From Kitasatospora aureofaciens (lineage in GTDB: Bacteria; Actinomycetota; Actinomycetes; Streptomycetales; Streptomycetaceae), in NCBI RefSeq assembly GCF_001188955.3, contig NZ_JPRF03000012.1, forward strand, positions 124,001 to 188,000: 64,000 bases of DNA, in the 5' to 3' direction. Below are positions 23,891 through 33,068 of this stretch, piece by piece. The notes beneath the pieces were generated by a model, which was not told the DNA's origin, did not search any database, and saw nothing but the letters and a program-made list of their open reading frames with translations. The translations under genes and the position numbers were made by a program. Position 1 is the stretch's first letter; each line of letters begins with the position of its first letter.

Positions 23891-26800
23891 CGTTCTGACT
23901 CTCCGTCGTTGGTCGTTCCGTCTCGTCGGTGTTGTGGCTCGGTGAGGGTGCCGCCCTGCGGGCCGAGCCGCTCGACGAGATCCCGGGAATCCCAGCTCAC
24001 GGCGGGGCGGACGTCCCATCCTGCGGCGCGGAAGGCCTTGTCGCGGTCCTGGGCTTCGTAGTCCGGCTCTCCGCCAGCCGAGCGCGGGGCGAGGACGACG
24101 CCGATCCGCTGTTCGGGCCAAGCGAGTTCGGCCTGCCAGCCGTTGCTGTCGAGCTCGTAGCCGTCCTTCGGGGCAGGGGCGCCGGCCTCGGCGAGGAGGT
24201 GTGCGAGCTCGGCGATTCCGGCCTCGTCCGGGTCGAGGAACTCGATCACCCGGGTCCATGCCGCATCGGGCTCGGCAGCCGGGACGGGAGCTGGAGGCGC
24301 AGAAATCGGACCCTCAGGGACGACCTCCGTACCCGGTGCCTGTTTTGTGGCTGCCTGTCGGGTGGCCGCCAGCCATCCCTGGCCGCCGCCCGGTGCGAGG
24401 ACTTCGACGGAGAAACCGCCGAGGAGGCTCGTCGTGAGCTGGACGCTGTCGCCGCCGCCGTGCTCCAGGAACTGCAGCAGGTTGGTCCAGAACAGCCAGG
24501 AGCGCCAGCGTTGCTTGTGCGACACCTCGTCATCGTGCGCACGTGCGCCGTCGTCGAGGACGGCGAGGGCGCTCCAGACCGGTGGCTTGTGGCGTCCGTC
24601 GGCCACCAGGACCAGCCGGAGGCCCGAGCCGTCCGGAACGGTGATGACCTGCACCGGTCCCCGGGGACCGGCAGGTGCTCCGCCGTCGAGGGCCGCACGG
24701 ACCTGCGGTCCGACCGCATCGGCCGCCAGAGCTGCGGCGCGGGCCCCCTTGACTCCGGTAAGCCCTGCTGCGGCGGCCTCCGCGCGCCACTGCCACCGGG
24801 TGGCATCCGGCGATCGCAGGTAGGCGAGCAGCAGGTTCGCCGGGTTGATCCACACGGTCTCGGAGAGTTCACCGGGGAGGCCGCCGCGAACGTTGGCGTA
24901 GTACTTCCGTGCCCTCTCCTCCCCGTCACCGCCCGACCCGTAGAGCCGCCGGACCGGAGCGGTCGGGCCGCCGCCGGCGTGGCCGTGGTCGGTGACGCGG
25001 CGACGCCAGTCCTTGACGTCGAAGTAGGTGAGCTGGAACACGCGCAGGCCGTCCGCCCGGAGCCGGGCGCGCTTCACGGCGTCGTCCGCCAGTCGGTTGT
25101 GCCGCGGGCCGGCGTGGTACTCGTAGCCGTCGAGGTAGACCGCGAGGCGTGGACCCGGGGCGTCGAGCCGTTCGAAGAGGACGTCCGGGCGGGTGCCGTC
25201 CAGAGCCCTTTGCTGGGAGACCCGCCAGCTCACGGTGGAGCCGTCGTCGCCGGTCAGGCGGAGTTCGAGGGAGTACGTCCCGGCAGAGGTCGTGTAGGCG
25301 TCCGCGCTCGCTCGTGACTCGGGCAACCGTGCCCAGTCCCTGAGGGTGTCGACGAACATGATCTCGAGATCGCTCTCGGCCTGCTGCTCCAGGGAGATGT
25401 GGCGCGTGGTCGCGACCGGCGACGTCTGCCAGCGTTCCCCGTCCGCACCGAGCAGGTCGTCGAGCATCTGTCGGACCTCGCTCCGGCTGACCTTGTCGTA
25501 GTCCGTGGCCGGCACGCGGCGCAGTAGGCAGCGGTGACAGCCGTCCTGGCCCTTCTCCCGGCAGGGGCAGCTTTCGATGACGTCGCGTGCCCTGAGCAGG
25601 ACCTCCTTGAAGCCTTCCGCCGAGGCCAGCCGGTGCAGGTAGCCGGTACCGCCCGGAAGGCGGTCGTAGACGACCAGGAAGCGCTGGGGCCAGTCGGAGT
25701 CACTGCCGTCGGGCATCGAGGCGGGCGCGATGTCGATGTGGTCCGGATCGCCGCCGTAGCGTGCGGCTATGCCGACGAACAGCGCCGCGGTGAAGGACGC
25801 CAAGCGCTCCTTCGCACGCGCCACGGACGCGGGCAGCAGGATCCGCACGGCCTCGGTGGTCAACTCGTGGGTGAGCAGCAGGGGTACGTCCTGCGGCTCG
25901 GCCCGGCCGGATCCGGCGGGCTGCTGCGCCCTGCGGCGGGGGCACCAGAGCAGGTGATGGGCGCCGGCCCTGGAGGGAGCGCTCAGGGACTGGGTGAGGG
26001 CGTCGGCCGGGGCGTCGACGACGGGACGGCCGTCGGCCGTCGCACCTCCGCAACTCGTGCAGACGAAGAACGGGTTGAGACGGACGTCCTCACCGGCGAC
26101 GGGTACGGTGCTGCTGCCGTCCTGGCGGTCGACGCCCAGGTTGAGCGTCCGCACGACGGCACGGCGGGCGAAGTCCACCCCGAAGGTCGCCTTGTCGTGG
26201 CGCCACGAACCGGGGGCGAGCTGGTCCGGGTCGATGTCGACGGCGGTGAGGACCGAGTAGCGTCGACGCTCCCGCTCGTCCCTGTCGTCGCGGACCCGGG
26301 CGTCGTCCCGCTTGTCGCGGGCCACCACCTGCCGCGGCTGCAGCACGTACTGCACGCACCCGGCGTCCGCGATCGCACGGCTGCCGCAGCGCGGGCACGG
26401 GTCGGTGTCGGTGAGCGCGTTCTCGGTGCGGACGAATCCGCAGGACGGGCAGAGCCGCCAGACGGACCAGGCCCGTCGCTCGGGGCTGCCGATGTCCAGG
26501 GCGCGCACCACGTGTCGGTAGCCGTTGACGTAGAAGCTGCTGCCGGGCGCGAGTTCGGTGAGGGCGAGCCGACGGGAGCGGTCGTAGCTGCGGACCTCGC
26601 TGCGGTAGACCCGGGGAGTCCCGTTCGCCGAGTCCCCCGGGGTCGCGGTGGACCCGTCCGGCTCGGACGGGTCCTCCCGCCAGTAGAGGGTGGCTTCGAG
26701 CTTGGTGGTCGTGTCGGCGAGGCTGTAGTTCGGCAGGAGTCCGAGCTCGACCAGCGTGCCGTGGGCGCTCGCCCGGTTCAGCGTGCCCAGGAGATCGGCG

Positions 26801-29800
26801 GTGCTGCGCAGTTCGGCGCGCAGTTCCCGCCGTTCGCGGTCCTGTTCCGGGTCGGTCGGTACCAGGGCGTCGACGGCCGTGTTGATGGCCGCGAGGCGTC
26901 GCTTCAGCTCCTCGCGGCGGAGGACCCAGGCTTCCTCGGCCTCCTGTAGGCAGCGGGCGATGCCACCGGTGGCGTAGGACCGCAACTCATCGGCAGCATG
27001 GTCGGATACGCCGGCGTCGTCGTCCCGGCCGGTGCCGCGCGGGAAGAGTGCCAGGAACTCCTCCACCAGGGCCTTTCCGTGGGTGAGCGCCGCGTCGGCC
27101 AGGTCCTGGCACCAGCCGGTGGTGCCGAACAGTGCCGACACCAGCCTGGGCACGGGCGGCAGTTGCTCACCGTCGGCCGTGGTCAGCTTCCCGGCGGCGG
27201 CCAGGTCGAGCAGCCGTGCCGTGTACTGGCGGCGGAGGATTTCGACGGCCGACAGGTAGCAGCCCGGCGGCACGATGTCGCCGGCGATCATCTCGCGCGG
27301 ATCGTCGAGGTAGTACAGGTCGCGGGCCCTGCGGCCGCCGAACGCGACGACGAGCGCGTTGCCGGTCTTCCTGCCCGCGCGGCCCGCCCGCTGGACGTAG
27401 TTCGCCGGCCCGGCGGGCAGGGAGCCGAGCAGGACGGCGGACAGGTCACCGATGTCGATGCCGAGTTCGAGTGTCGGCGTGCAGGACAGCACGTTGGGGT
27501 CGGTGTAGTGCGTGCCGGAGCGGAACGCCCGCTCGACCCGCTCCCGCTCGGGGCGGGTGAGCATGCCGGTGTGTTCGGCGGTGACCACGCGGAAGGTGCC
27601 GCCGGTCAGGTACAGACGCCGGTAGTAGTCGTCGGTGTAGTCGCGTTCCTGGACGCCGCCGAAGCCGGACGTGGTGCCACCGGTGCGGGAGGCGCCGTAC
27701 CGGGGCGGGGTCAGGAATCCCTTGCAGCGGTAGCGCGGGCACGGGTGCCCGTACCAGCGGGTGCGCCGCTCGGGCGGCACGACCTGCTGCCAGCCGCAGT
27801 CATCGCAGCTGACGAAGGCCTTGTTGACGATCGAGTCGCTGAGCAGCCGGACTTCGATGTGTCCCGGCTGCAGTCCGTAGACACGCGTGCTGCGGTCCTG
27901 TGCCGTGCGGACGGCCAGGACCTGTTCGTCGGCGAGCACGGGAAGCAGGCGGTGCAGGTACTCGGTGGCACCGGCGGAGTCCAGCCCGAGGCACCGCCTG
28001 GTCCAGTCCTGGTACCAGCCTCCGCGGCCCGACACCGTGTCGAAGTGGGACTTGTCCTTCTGCCCGTCGAGCAGGAACCGGGGCGGTGCCATCCCGTCGG
28101 GGAAGGCCGGCATGCCGTCGGGACGGCCGCCCCAGATCTTGAACCGGGTGACGCCCGCGTCCTTCATCCACGGCTCCAGCCAGCGGTGCCGCACCCCGCC
28201 GCGCTGTCGCAGGCGTTCCAGCAGGCCGCGCACGTAGGCGACGTAGCGCTCCGAGGTCGGCATCGAGTCGGCGGCGATCAGCTGTCCGGGCAGGGCGAGG
28301 TGCAGGTCACGGGCGAGAGCGGCGACGCGTTCGGGGTCCTCAAGAACGACCTCGGCGGCGGCCGTGCGGGTGAGCTCCAGGGTGCGCCCCAGCCTGGAGC
28401 GGAGGCCGAACTCCATGACGGTGGCGAACGCCAGCCGCTCGCCGATCAGCTTCCAGGTGCGGGCGTCACCGGTGCCGCGTCCGGACAGCAGCCGGTCCAC
28501 GCCGGCCTCGTCGTGCAGGTCGGGCGGGACGACGGCGACGAGCGTGCCGGGGTCGTCCACCGAGTCCAGGACGTTCCCGATCAGGTCGTTGAGCGGCAGC
28601 GGTGCTCCGGAGTCCTCCAGGTTGTGCGCCAGCAGCGACCGGAGGGAGAACTTGTAGGAGGCGTTGGCGATGTACCCGGCTCGGTGGGCCGCGTCCTGGG
28701 TGGAGTCGTTGAAGACCAGGGTCTTGCGCTCTTCGGGGACGAGGGCGATGTCTCCGCCGGTGAACAGCTGGGTGACGGTCGCCGAGGCGAGGGCTGCCAG
28801 AGCCGTGCCGAGGAAGCGGATGCCGTTGTCGGTGTTGCACGCAGGGCAACGGTCGTCCACGGCCGCCTTGTCAGCGGTCTTCTTGTCCAGGACGGCCAGG
28901 GCGAACCAGGCGTCCAGCAGGTCGCCGTCGTCGGCGGCGACCGGCATGCGGTAGGTGCCCTGCGCCCCGTCGAGCACGACGACGGAGAGCGGGTCGACCC
29001 CGCCGCTCGCAGGCCGGGAGCCGGTGAGCGCGGCGAGTGCTTCCTGCTTCTCCGCCCGGGTGGCGGAGATGAAGTAGCGGATGCGCCGCTTATCCCGCCC
29101 GAGGCCCGCCCGCCAGATCTTGTCGTGGGCCATCACCAACCGCTGCGGATCGGCTTCCGGGGAGAGCGCGGCCCACCCTGAACGCCCGCAGTTGCGGCAG
29201 TAGACGGCCGGAAGGTGCACCTGGGCCGGGCGGACGGCGGTGTCCGAGCCGGGCAGCGCTGCGGGCCGCTGCGATCCGCTCGACGGCCAGCCGCCGGACG
29301 GGGATTCGCCGTCCTCGCTGTCCACCGGCAGGGCCGCGGCCGCACTCCGGCGGGCGGCCGTCCGGTCGTCCTCGTACCAGCGGAACTCCGGTGCGCCGCC
29401 GAGGCCGCGCAGCACCCTGGTCACCGGCCGGACCCACAGGTGGGCCTCCACGTGGAGCAGGGGGCGTGGTCGTCGCTCGTCGGAGTCCGGGTCCCGTGCG
29501 GCGGACAGCAGGGCGACGAAGCGGGAGAGCGCCTGCAGCACGAGCCGGGGGTTCTCCCGCGCGGTACGGCCCCACGTGTAGCCGAAGCGCGCCAGGCGGT
29601 CCCGCAGGCCCCACTCGTCGAGCGGCTCGCCGTTGAGCAGGGTCAGGACGCCGTGGGTGAAGTCGTGGCGCCGGAGCATCCGTCCGATCTGGAAGGCGTC
29701 CAGCCCCGAGCGTCCCAGCATGCGGGAGGCGAGCCCGTTCAGGTCCAGCAACTTGGGGTTGGACTCCACGCCTGGACCGCCGGAGGCCGTGATGACCTCC

Positions 29801-30768
29801 TGCGGAGTCGGAGGCTCGGGGAGCTCGTAGTCCACCGCGCCGGTGAACTCGTCGGCGGTCATCCGCTCCTCGCCGACCAGGGTGTCCGGCGTGAAGGGCA
29901 TCCCGAACACCTGGGCGGCGACGTCCAGGATCCCGCCGGCCTGCGCACCGGGGCGGCCTTCGCCGAGGGTCGCCGAGGTGGCCACCGGGCAGATGGACCC
30001 GAGCGGGCTGCCCGGGCGGGTGGCGCCGACGACCGCGGCCAGTCGGCGCAGCAGCATCGCGACATCGGTGCCCTGTGCCCCGTCGTAGGTGTGGAACTCG
30101 TCCAGGACCACGTGGGTGATCTCGGCGCCCTCCCACAGGGCGCGGTCCTCGCCGCGTTGGAGGAGCAGGTCGAGCATCTTGTAGTTGGTGATCAGCACGT
30201 CCGGCGGCGAGACCCGCATCTCCTCACGGCGCGTCATCACCCGCCGGAAGTCGGTGTCCGGCCGGTCGCCGATGTAGAGCCCGGCCGTGACCTCCGCCAG
30301 CTCCGGCTGCGCCAGGTAGTCCCCGATGCGTCCGGCCTGGTCGGTCGCCAGGGCGTTCATCGGGTACAGCAGCACGGCCTTGACCCCGCGCCGACCGCGG
30401 GCCTTCTCCCGCCGGCAGTGGTCGAGCACGGGGACGAGGAACGACTCGGTCTTCCCCGAGCCGGTGCCCGTCGTCACCAGCGTCGGACGGGCCGGGCCGT
30501 GCAGGGTGCTCAGCCGCTCCCACGCCTTGGCCTGGTGCCGGTACGGCGGAAAGCCGGGCTGCCACTCGAGGTGCCGCTGCCAGCCCTCGTCCGCGAGGTG
30601 GAACGGCGTCCTGATGCGCAGGTAGGGCCCGCGGAAGATGCCGGACTCCGGGTGGCCGAGGAAGCGTTCGAGCGCGCCGCGGGTGTCCTCGTCCGCGAGG
30701 GCGTAGGTCGTCGTGAGGTACTGCGTGAGACTGCCGCGCAGCTGCGCGGCGGCCAGGGTGGGCCTCAC
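23887..30768 (-). CDS. Giant DEAD/DEAH helicase with DUF1998 and C-terminal nuclease-like domain (DruE-like)
   Basis: 2293 aa from GTG 30768, which follows AAGGAG by 7 bases; the longer frame lacks such a site. The SF2 helicase core has TTGTGSGKTESF near residue 100, VVLDEFHTYDG near 224 and the motif VI region YVQRAGRAGRKTG near 1120. Zinc-ribbon-like pairs follow (SCDDCGW, LCPSCGF with CPRCGS, CTSCGG). A DUF1998-type segment is near 1700-1755 (PGGTGYLHRL, then CPCREKGQDGCHRC). Near 1870-1925, VYLDGYEYHAG with KRARLRADGLRVFQLTYFD resembles Vsr/DUF559-type PD-(D/E)XK nucleases. Size and order match DruE of Druantia defence systems, and DISARM DrmA/DrmB are related. The coupled partner downstream is the RelE-UvrD fusion, not a known Druantia partner. 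Confidence 0.88.
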   Translation of the reverse strand: MRPTLAAAQLRGSLTQYLTTTYALADEDTRGALERFLGHPESGIFRGPYLRIRTPFHLADEGWQRHLEWQPGFPPYRHQAKAWERLSTLHGPARPTLVTTGTGSGKTESFLVPVLDHCRREKARGRRGVKAVLLYPMNALATDQAGRIGDYLAQPELAEVTAGLYIGDRPDTDFRRVMTRREEMRVSPPDVLITNYKMLDLLLQRGEDRALWEGAEITHVVLDEFHTYDGAQGTDVAMLLRRLAAVVGATRPGSPLGSICPVATSATLGEGRPGAQAGGILDVAAQVFGMPFTPDTLVGEERMTADEFTGAVDYELPEPPTPQEVITASGGPGVESNPKLLDLNGLASRMLGRSGLDAFQIGRMLRRHDFTHGVLTLLNGEPLDEWGLRDRLARFGYTWGRTARENPRLVLQALSRFVALLSAARDPDSDERRPRPLLHVEAHLWVRPVTRVLRGLGGAPEFRWYEDDRTAARRSAAAALPVDSEDGESPSGGWPSSGSQRPAALPGSDTAVRPAQVHLPAVYCRNCGRSGWAALSPEADPQRLVMAHDKIWRAGLGRDKRRIRYFISATRAEKQEALAALTGSRPASGGVDPLSVVVLDGAQGTYRMPVAADDGDLLDAWFALAVLDKKTADKAAVDDRCPACNTDNGIRFLGTALAALASATVTQLFTGGDIALVPEERKTLVFNDSTQDAAHRAGYIANASYKFSLRSLLAHNLEDSGAPLPLNDLIGNVLDSVDDPGTLVAVVPPDLHDEAGVDRLLSGRGTGDARTWKLIGERLAFATVMEFGLRSRLGRTLELTRTAAAEVVLEDPERVAALARDLHLALPGQLIAADSMPTSERYVAYVRGLLERLRQRGGVRHRWLEPWMKDAGVTRFKIWGGRPDGMPAFPDGMAPPRFLLDGQKDKSHFDTVSGRGGWYQDWTRRCLGLDSAGATEYLHRLLPVLADEQVLAVRTAQDRSTRVYGLQPGHIEVRLLSDSIVNKAFVSCDDCGWQQVVPPERRTRWYGHPCPRYRCKGFLTPPRYGASRTGGTTSGFGGVQERDYTDDYYRRLYLTGGTFRVVTAEHTGMLTRPERERVERAFRSGTHYTDPNVLSCTPTLELGIDIGDLSAVLLGSLPAGPANYVQRAGRAGRKTGNALVVAFGGRRARDLYYLDDPREMIAGDIVPPGCYLSAVEILRRQYTARLLDLAAAGKLTTADGEQLPPVPRLVSALFGTTGWCQDLADAALTHGKALVEEFLALFPRGTGRDDDAGVSDHAADELRSYATGGIARCLQEAEEAWVLRREELKRRLAAINTAVDALVPTDPEQDRERRELRAELRSTADLLGTLNRASAHGTLVELGLLPNYSLADTTTKLEATLYWREDPSEPDGSTATPGDSANGTPRVYRSEVRSYDRSRRLALTELAPGSSFYVNGYRHVVRALDIGSPERRAWSVWRLCPSCGFVRTENALTDTDPCPRCGSRAIADAGCVQYVLQPRQVVARDKRDDARVRDDRDERERRRYSVLTAVDIDPDQLAPGSWRHDKATFGVDFARRAVVRTLNLGVDRQDGSSTVPVAGEDVRLNPFFVCTSCGGATADGRPVVDAPADALTQSLSAPSRAGAHHLLWCPRRRAQQPAGSGRAEPQDVPLLLTHELTTEAVRILLPASVARAKERLASFTAALFVGIAARYGGDPDHIDIAPASMPDGSDSDWPQRFLVVYDRLPGGTGYLHRLASAEGFKEVLLRARDVIESCPCREKGQDGCHRCLLRRVPATDYDKVSRSEVRQMLDDLLGADGERWQTSPVATTRHISLEQQAESDLEIMFVDTLRDWARLPESRASADAYTTSAGTYSLELRLTGDDGSTVSWRVSQQRALDGTRPDVLFERLDAPGPRLAVYLDGYEYHAGPRHNRLADDAVKRARLRADGLRVFQLTYFDVKDWRRRVTDHGHAGGGPTAPVRRLYGSGGDGEERARKYYANVRGGLPGELSETVWINPANLLLAYLRSPDATRWQWRAEAAAAGLTGVKGARAAALAADAVGPQVRAALDGGAPAGPRGPVQVITVPDGSGLRLVLVADGRHKPPVWSALAVLDDGARAHDDEVSHKQRWRSWLFWTNLLQFLEHGGGDSVQLTTSLLGGFSVEVLAPGGGQGWLAATRQAATKQAPGTEVVPEGPISAPPAPVPAAEPDAAWTRVIEFLDPDEAGIAELAHLLAEAGAPAPKDGYELDSNGWQAELAWPEQRIGVVLAPRSAGGEPDYEAQDRDKAFRAAGWDVRPAVSWDSRDLVERLGPQGGTLTEPQHRRDGTTNDGESER

Positions 30769-30802
30769 GGCGGACTCCTTCGACGTGCGCTTTGACGGAG
30801 CG

Positions 30803-30827
30803 TGGATCACTTGATCACACCGTATAG
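30803..30827 (-). promoter_or_regulatory. Candidate promoter/operator of the DruE-like operon
   Basis: Two adjacent 8-mers, TGGATCAC (30803-30810) and TTGATCAC (30811-30818), lie next to GTATAG (30822-30827), which reads CTATAC on the minus strand. The repeats would overlap the transcription start and could be a repressor site. Confidence 0.3.
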
Positions 30828-30839
30828 TGCGGCACCGAC

Positions 30840-31313
30840 CTATCGGAGCCCGTTCCCACCAGCCGGTTGCCCAAGCGTGACCACCGGCCGGAGCGGTTCG
30901 TCGGAGAGCGTGACGGTCAGTGGACCGCTCCCGAAGCAGCTGCTCCGTTGCGGGCCGGTGTCGTGGGCGGCGGTCTGCGCAAGGGCGTACTGGAACGGGA
31001 GGCCGATGGCCGCCGCCGGGAGGAGGACGCAGAGCAGGCCGTGCCCGAGGGTGAGCCGCAGTGCCTTCCGCCGCACGGCAGTGAAGACCTGCCAACCACC
31101 CCAGCAGAGCGCGCCGACTCCCAACGCCAGGCCGGCCCAGGCCAGCGGCAGGACGTAGGCCGGGGCACCGGGACTGTCGTGGCACCGGCTGACGAGCGCA
31201 TGGACGTCGCCGTCCGCGATGACCGTGGGCACGGTGCACAGCCAGCTCGCGCAGGCGAGAAGCAGTGGGCCGCGGGCCCGGAACCGGTGGGGGGAGCGCT
31301 GTTCGTCCGACAT
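30840..31313 (-). CDS. Small membrane protein, candidate immunity protein
   Basis: 157 aa with about three hydrophobic helices (near residues 15-33, 50-72 and 86-110) and a polar C terminus with a lone cysteine. It starts 4 bases after the stop of the amidase effector, so the two should be translated together. Position directly after a predicted secreted cell-wall amidase, plus membrane location, fits an immunity protein that shields the producer from the effector. That function is inferred from context alone; the sequence matches no family I recognise. Confidence 0.65.
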   Translation of the reverse strand: MSDEQRSPHRFRARGPLLLACASWLCTVPTVIADGDVHALVSRCHDSPGAPAYVLPLAWAGLALGVGALCWGGWQVFTAVRRKALRLTLGHGLLCVLLPAAAIGLPFQYALAQTAAHDTGPQRSSCFGSGPLTVTLSDEPLRPVVTLGQPAGGNGLR

Positions 31314-31317
31314 CGAT

Positions 31318-32580
31318 CTAGTACCAGTCCGGGTTGACGCGGACGAAGTGCAGCTTCTGGTGGCCGCGCTGTTCCTGAAAGGCGTCGATCCGCCCGCCGA
31401 CGCTGGCGTTCTTCTGGCCGCCGCTGTGCTGGGTGTACCGGATGTCCCCGTCCGGGGTCACGGCCGTGACGACGGCGGTGTGGTGCACGGCCCCCTTCTT
31501 GTCCTGGTCGTCCTGGTCGGAGTCCTCCTCGTAGTAGACGATGTCCCCGGGCTTGACCTGATCCGGCGGAACTTCCTCACTGCCGTGGCGCATCAGGAAG
31601 TCGTGCATGTTCTGCGCGCCGGCCCAGCTCTTCGAGTAGTCGACGCGCTGGGACAGCCAGTCACCGCCGGCGTCCTCGCTGCGCCCCCAGGTGTCGTCTC
31701 CCCGCCAGCCCCAGAGCCCGTCCCCCTTGGCACGGAGGCCACCTTGGCGCAGCGCCTCCGAGGCGAAGTTGGTGCAGTTGTCCCCGAAGACGTCGATGCT
31801 CGTGTCGTCCCAGTGGTCCAGTGCCCACTGCACCGTCTTGACGCGGTCGTACTTGGCGTTGGGGCCTCCGCGGAGGCCGACCTTCACGTCGTCGGGGATG
31901 CCGGGCAGGTTGGCCAGCGTGACCGGGTCGGAGAGCATCAGCTGCTTGCGCTGGTTGTCGGTCAGCGCCTTCCACCAGTCGGCGACCAGGCGCGGATCCT
32001 CACCGCTGGGGATGCCGCCGGTGTACATGGCCAGTTCGGTCTGGGAGGCCTCGCGCTGGAGGGCGTCGAGCGCCTTGCGCGGGTCGGTCTCGCAGGTGGC
32101 GGCAGCGAGCTTGCGGAGCTCCGCCGCTGCCAGCTTGTCCGCCTGGGCCGCTTCGCGCAGGGCTTCCTGGAGCATCGCGTTGATCTCCTGGACCGCGTTG
32201 TCCGTGGAGGCGTCCGCGCCACCGGAGGCGGAGCGGACCGTGCCGGTGGTCTCGTCGACGGTCAGGCCGTACTGCTTGGCCAGGTCGAGGGCCGAGTTCA
32301 TGGTCAGCTTCGCCCGGGTGATCGTGGCGCTGAGGGCGTCGAGGACCATGACGACGCCGCGCATGATGTCCGCGCCGGCCTCCAGGATCCGGGCGTGCTC
32401 CTCGAGTTTGCGGCCGGCGGCCTCGCCGACGCGGTCCTTCCAGTTCTCCTTGAGCGGGTCGACTCCGTTCGCATGGATGTCGTTGACGGCCTGCCAGGCC
32501 TGCTTGGAGAGAGCGAGCCAGGAGTTGGCGGCGGCGTCCACATCGATGCTGCGGGCGGCCCGCAGTGCCGCGATGTTCAT
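31318..32580 (-). CDS. Secreted-effector-like protein with C-terminal Amidase_6 domain
   Basis: 420 aa from ATG 32580, 2 bases after the stop of the small helical protein; the longer frame to 32733 overlaps that gene. Residues about 1-190 are helical and resemble the N-terminal delivery domains of ESX/type VII substrates. The C-terminal domain (about 255-420) is Amidase_6-like: a catalytic Cys in FGDNCTNFASEALRQGG, tryptophans (WGWRGDD), KPGDIVYY and the histidine pair of VHHTAVVTAV, then YTQHSGG. Such domains cleave peptidoglycan stem peptides or other amides. There is no classical signal peptide. Order helical partner, effector, membrane protein is the usual layout of a polymorphic toxin module. 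No ESX secretion machinery is present in the window. Confidence 0.82.
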   Translation of the reverse strand: MNIAALRAARSIDVDAAANSWLALSKQAWQAVNDIHANGVDPLKENWKDRVGEAAGRKLEEHARILEAGADIMRGVVMVLDALSATITRAKLTMNSALDLAKQYGLTVDETTGTVRSASGGADASTDNAVQEINAMLQEALREAAQADKLAAAELRKLAAATCETDPRKALDALQREASQTELAMYTGGIPSGEDPRLVADWWKALTDNQRKQLMLSDPVTLANLPGIPDDVKVGLRGGPNAKYDRVKTVQWALDHWDDTSIDVFGDNCTNFASEALRQGGLRAKGDGLWGWRGDDTWGRSEDAGGDWLSQRVDYSKSWAGAQNMHDFLMRHGSEEVPPDQVKPGDIVYYEEDSDQDDQDKKGAVHHTAVVTAVTPDGDIRYTQHSGGQKNASVGGRIDAFQEQRGHQKLHFVRVNPDWY

Positions 32581-32582
32581 GC

Positions 32583-32903
32583 TCACTGCCCGGTCCCCTG
32601 GAGATCGGTGACGGCAGCGGTGAGGCGACGGGCGGCCTCCTGTTCGGCCTTGTCGTACGAGTGCGCCGAGTTGCGTAGCTGTTCCGCATAGACGTGGAGC
32701 TGGTCGAGCGCCGACTTCATGTGGGTCTGCCACGCGGTCGCGCAGTCCTTGAGCGCCGGTCCGGACTCCCAGGCGGTCATGGTGGCCGCAGCGGTGAAGC
32801 TGGTGTCGAGCCAGTGCCCGGCGGGTCCGACGGCCGCGGCGGCCGCCTGGAGGCCGGCTGCGGACTGCCGTAGTACGTCCGTACGGATGTGGATGTCGTT
32901 CAT
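32583..32903 (-). CDS. WXG100-like small helical protein
   Basis: 106 aa, all-helical in appearance, with a centre containing MTAWESGPALKDC where WXG100 proteins have their turn. It is WxxG and not a strict WxG. The C-terminal half is Gln/Glu/Ala-rich (LHVYAEQLRNSAHSYDKAEQEA). GGGGG precedes the ATG by a few bases. It is the first gene of the trio with the amidase effector (2-base gap) and the membrane protein. Likely role: targeting partner or chaperone that pairs with the effector's helical N terminus for export by a type VII system elsewhere in the genome. Confidence 0.75.
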   Translation of the reverse strand: MNDIHIRTDVLRQSAAGLQAAAAAVGPAGHWLDTSFTAAATMTAWESGPALKDCATAWQTHMKSALDQLHVYAEQLRNSAHSYDKAEQEAARRLTAAVTDLQGTGQ

Positions 32904-33068
32904 GTGTCCCCCTACCCCCTTGATACGCCCGTGACGACCGGCGTACGTACGGTCATCTTACTGGTTGGTTGGTTGGGTCGGGAGGGTGGAAGGACTCATC
33001 GACGGTGCCTTGGCCTTGCGGGAGCGTGCGATCCGTCACGAGGCAATCCGACTGGTCAGCAGGAAGCG

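Noticed and set aside
23891-24259. N-terminal extension of the RelE-UvrD helicase
   Set aside because: It overlaps the end of the DruE-like gene in another frame; the ATG at 23890 gives the standard ATGA overlap and starts the RelE-like domain.
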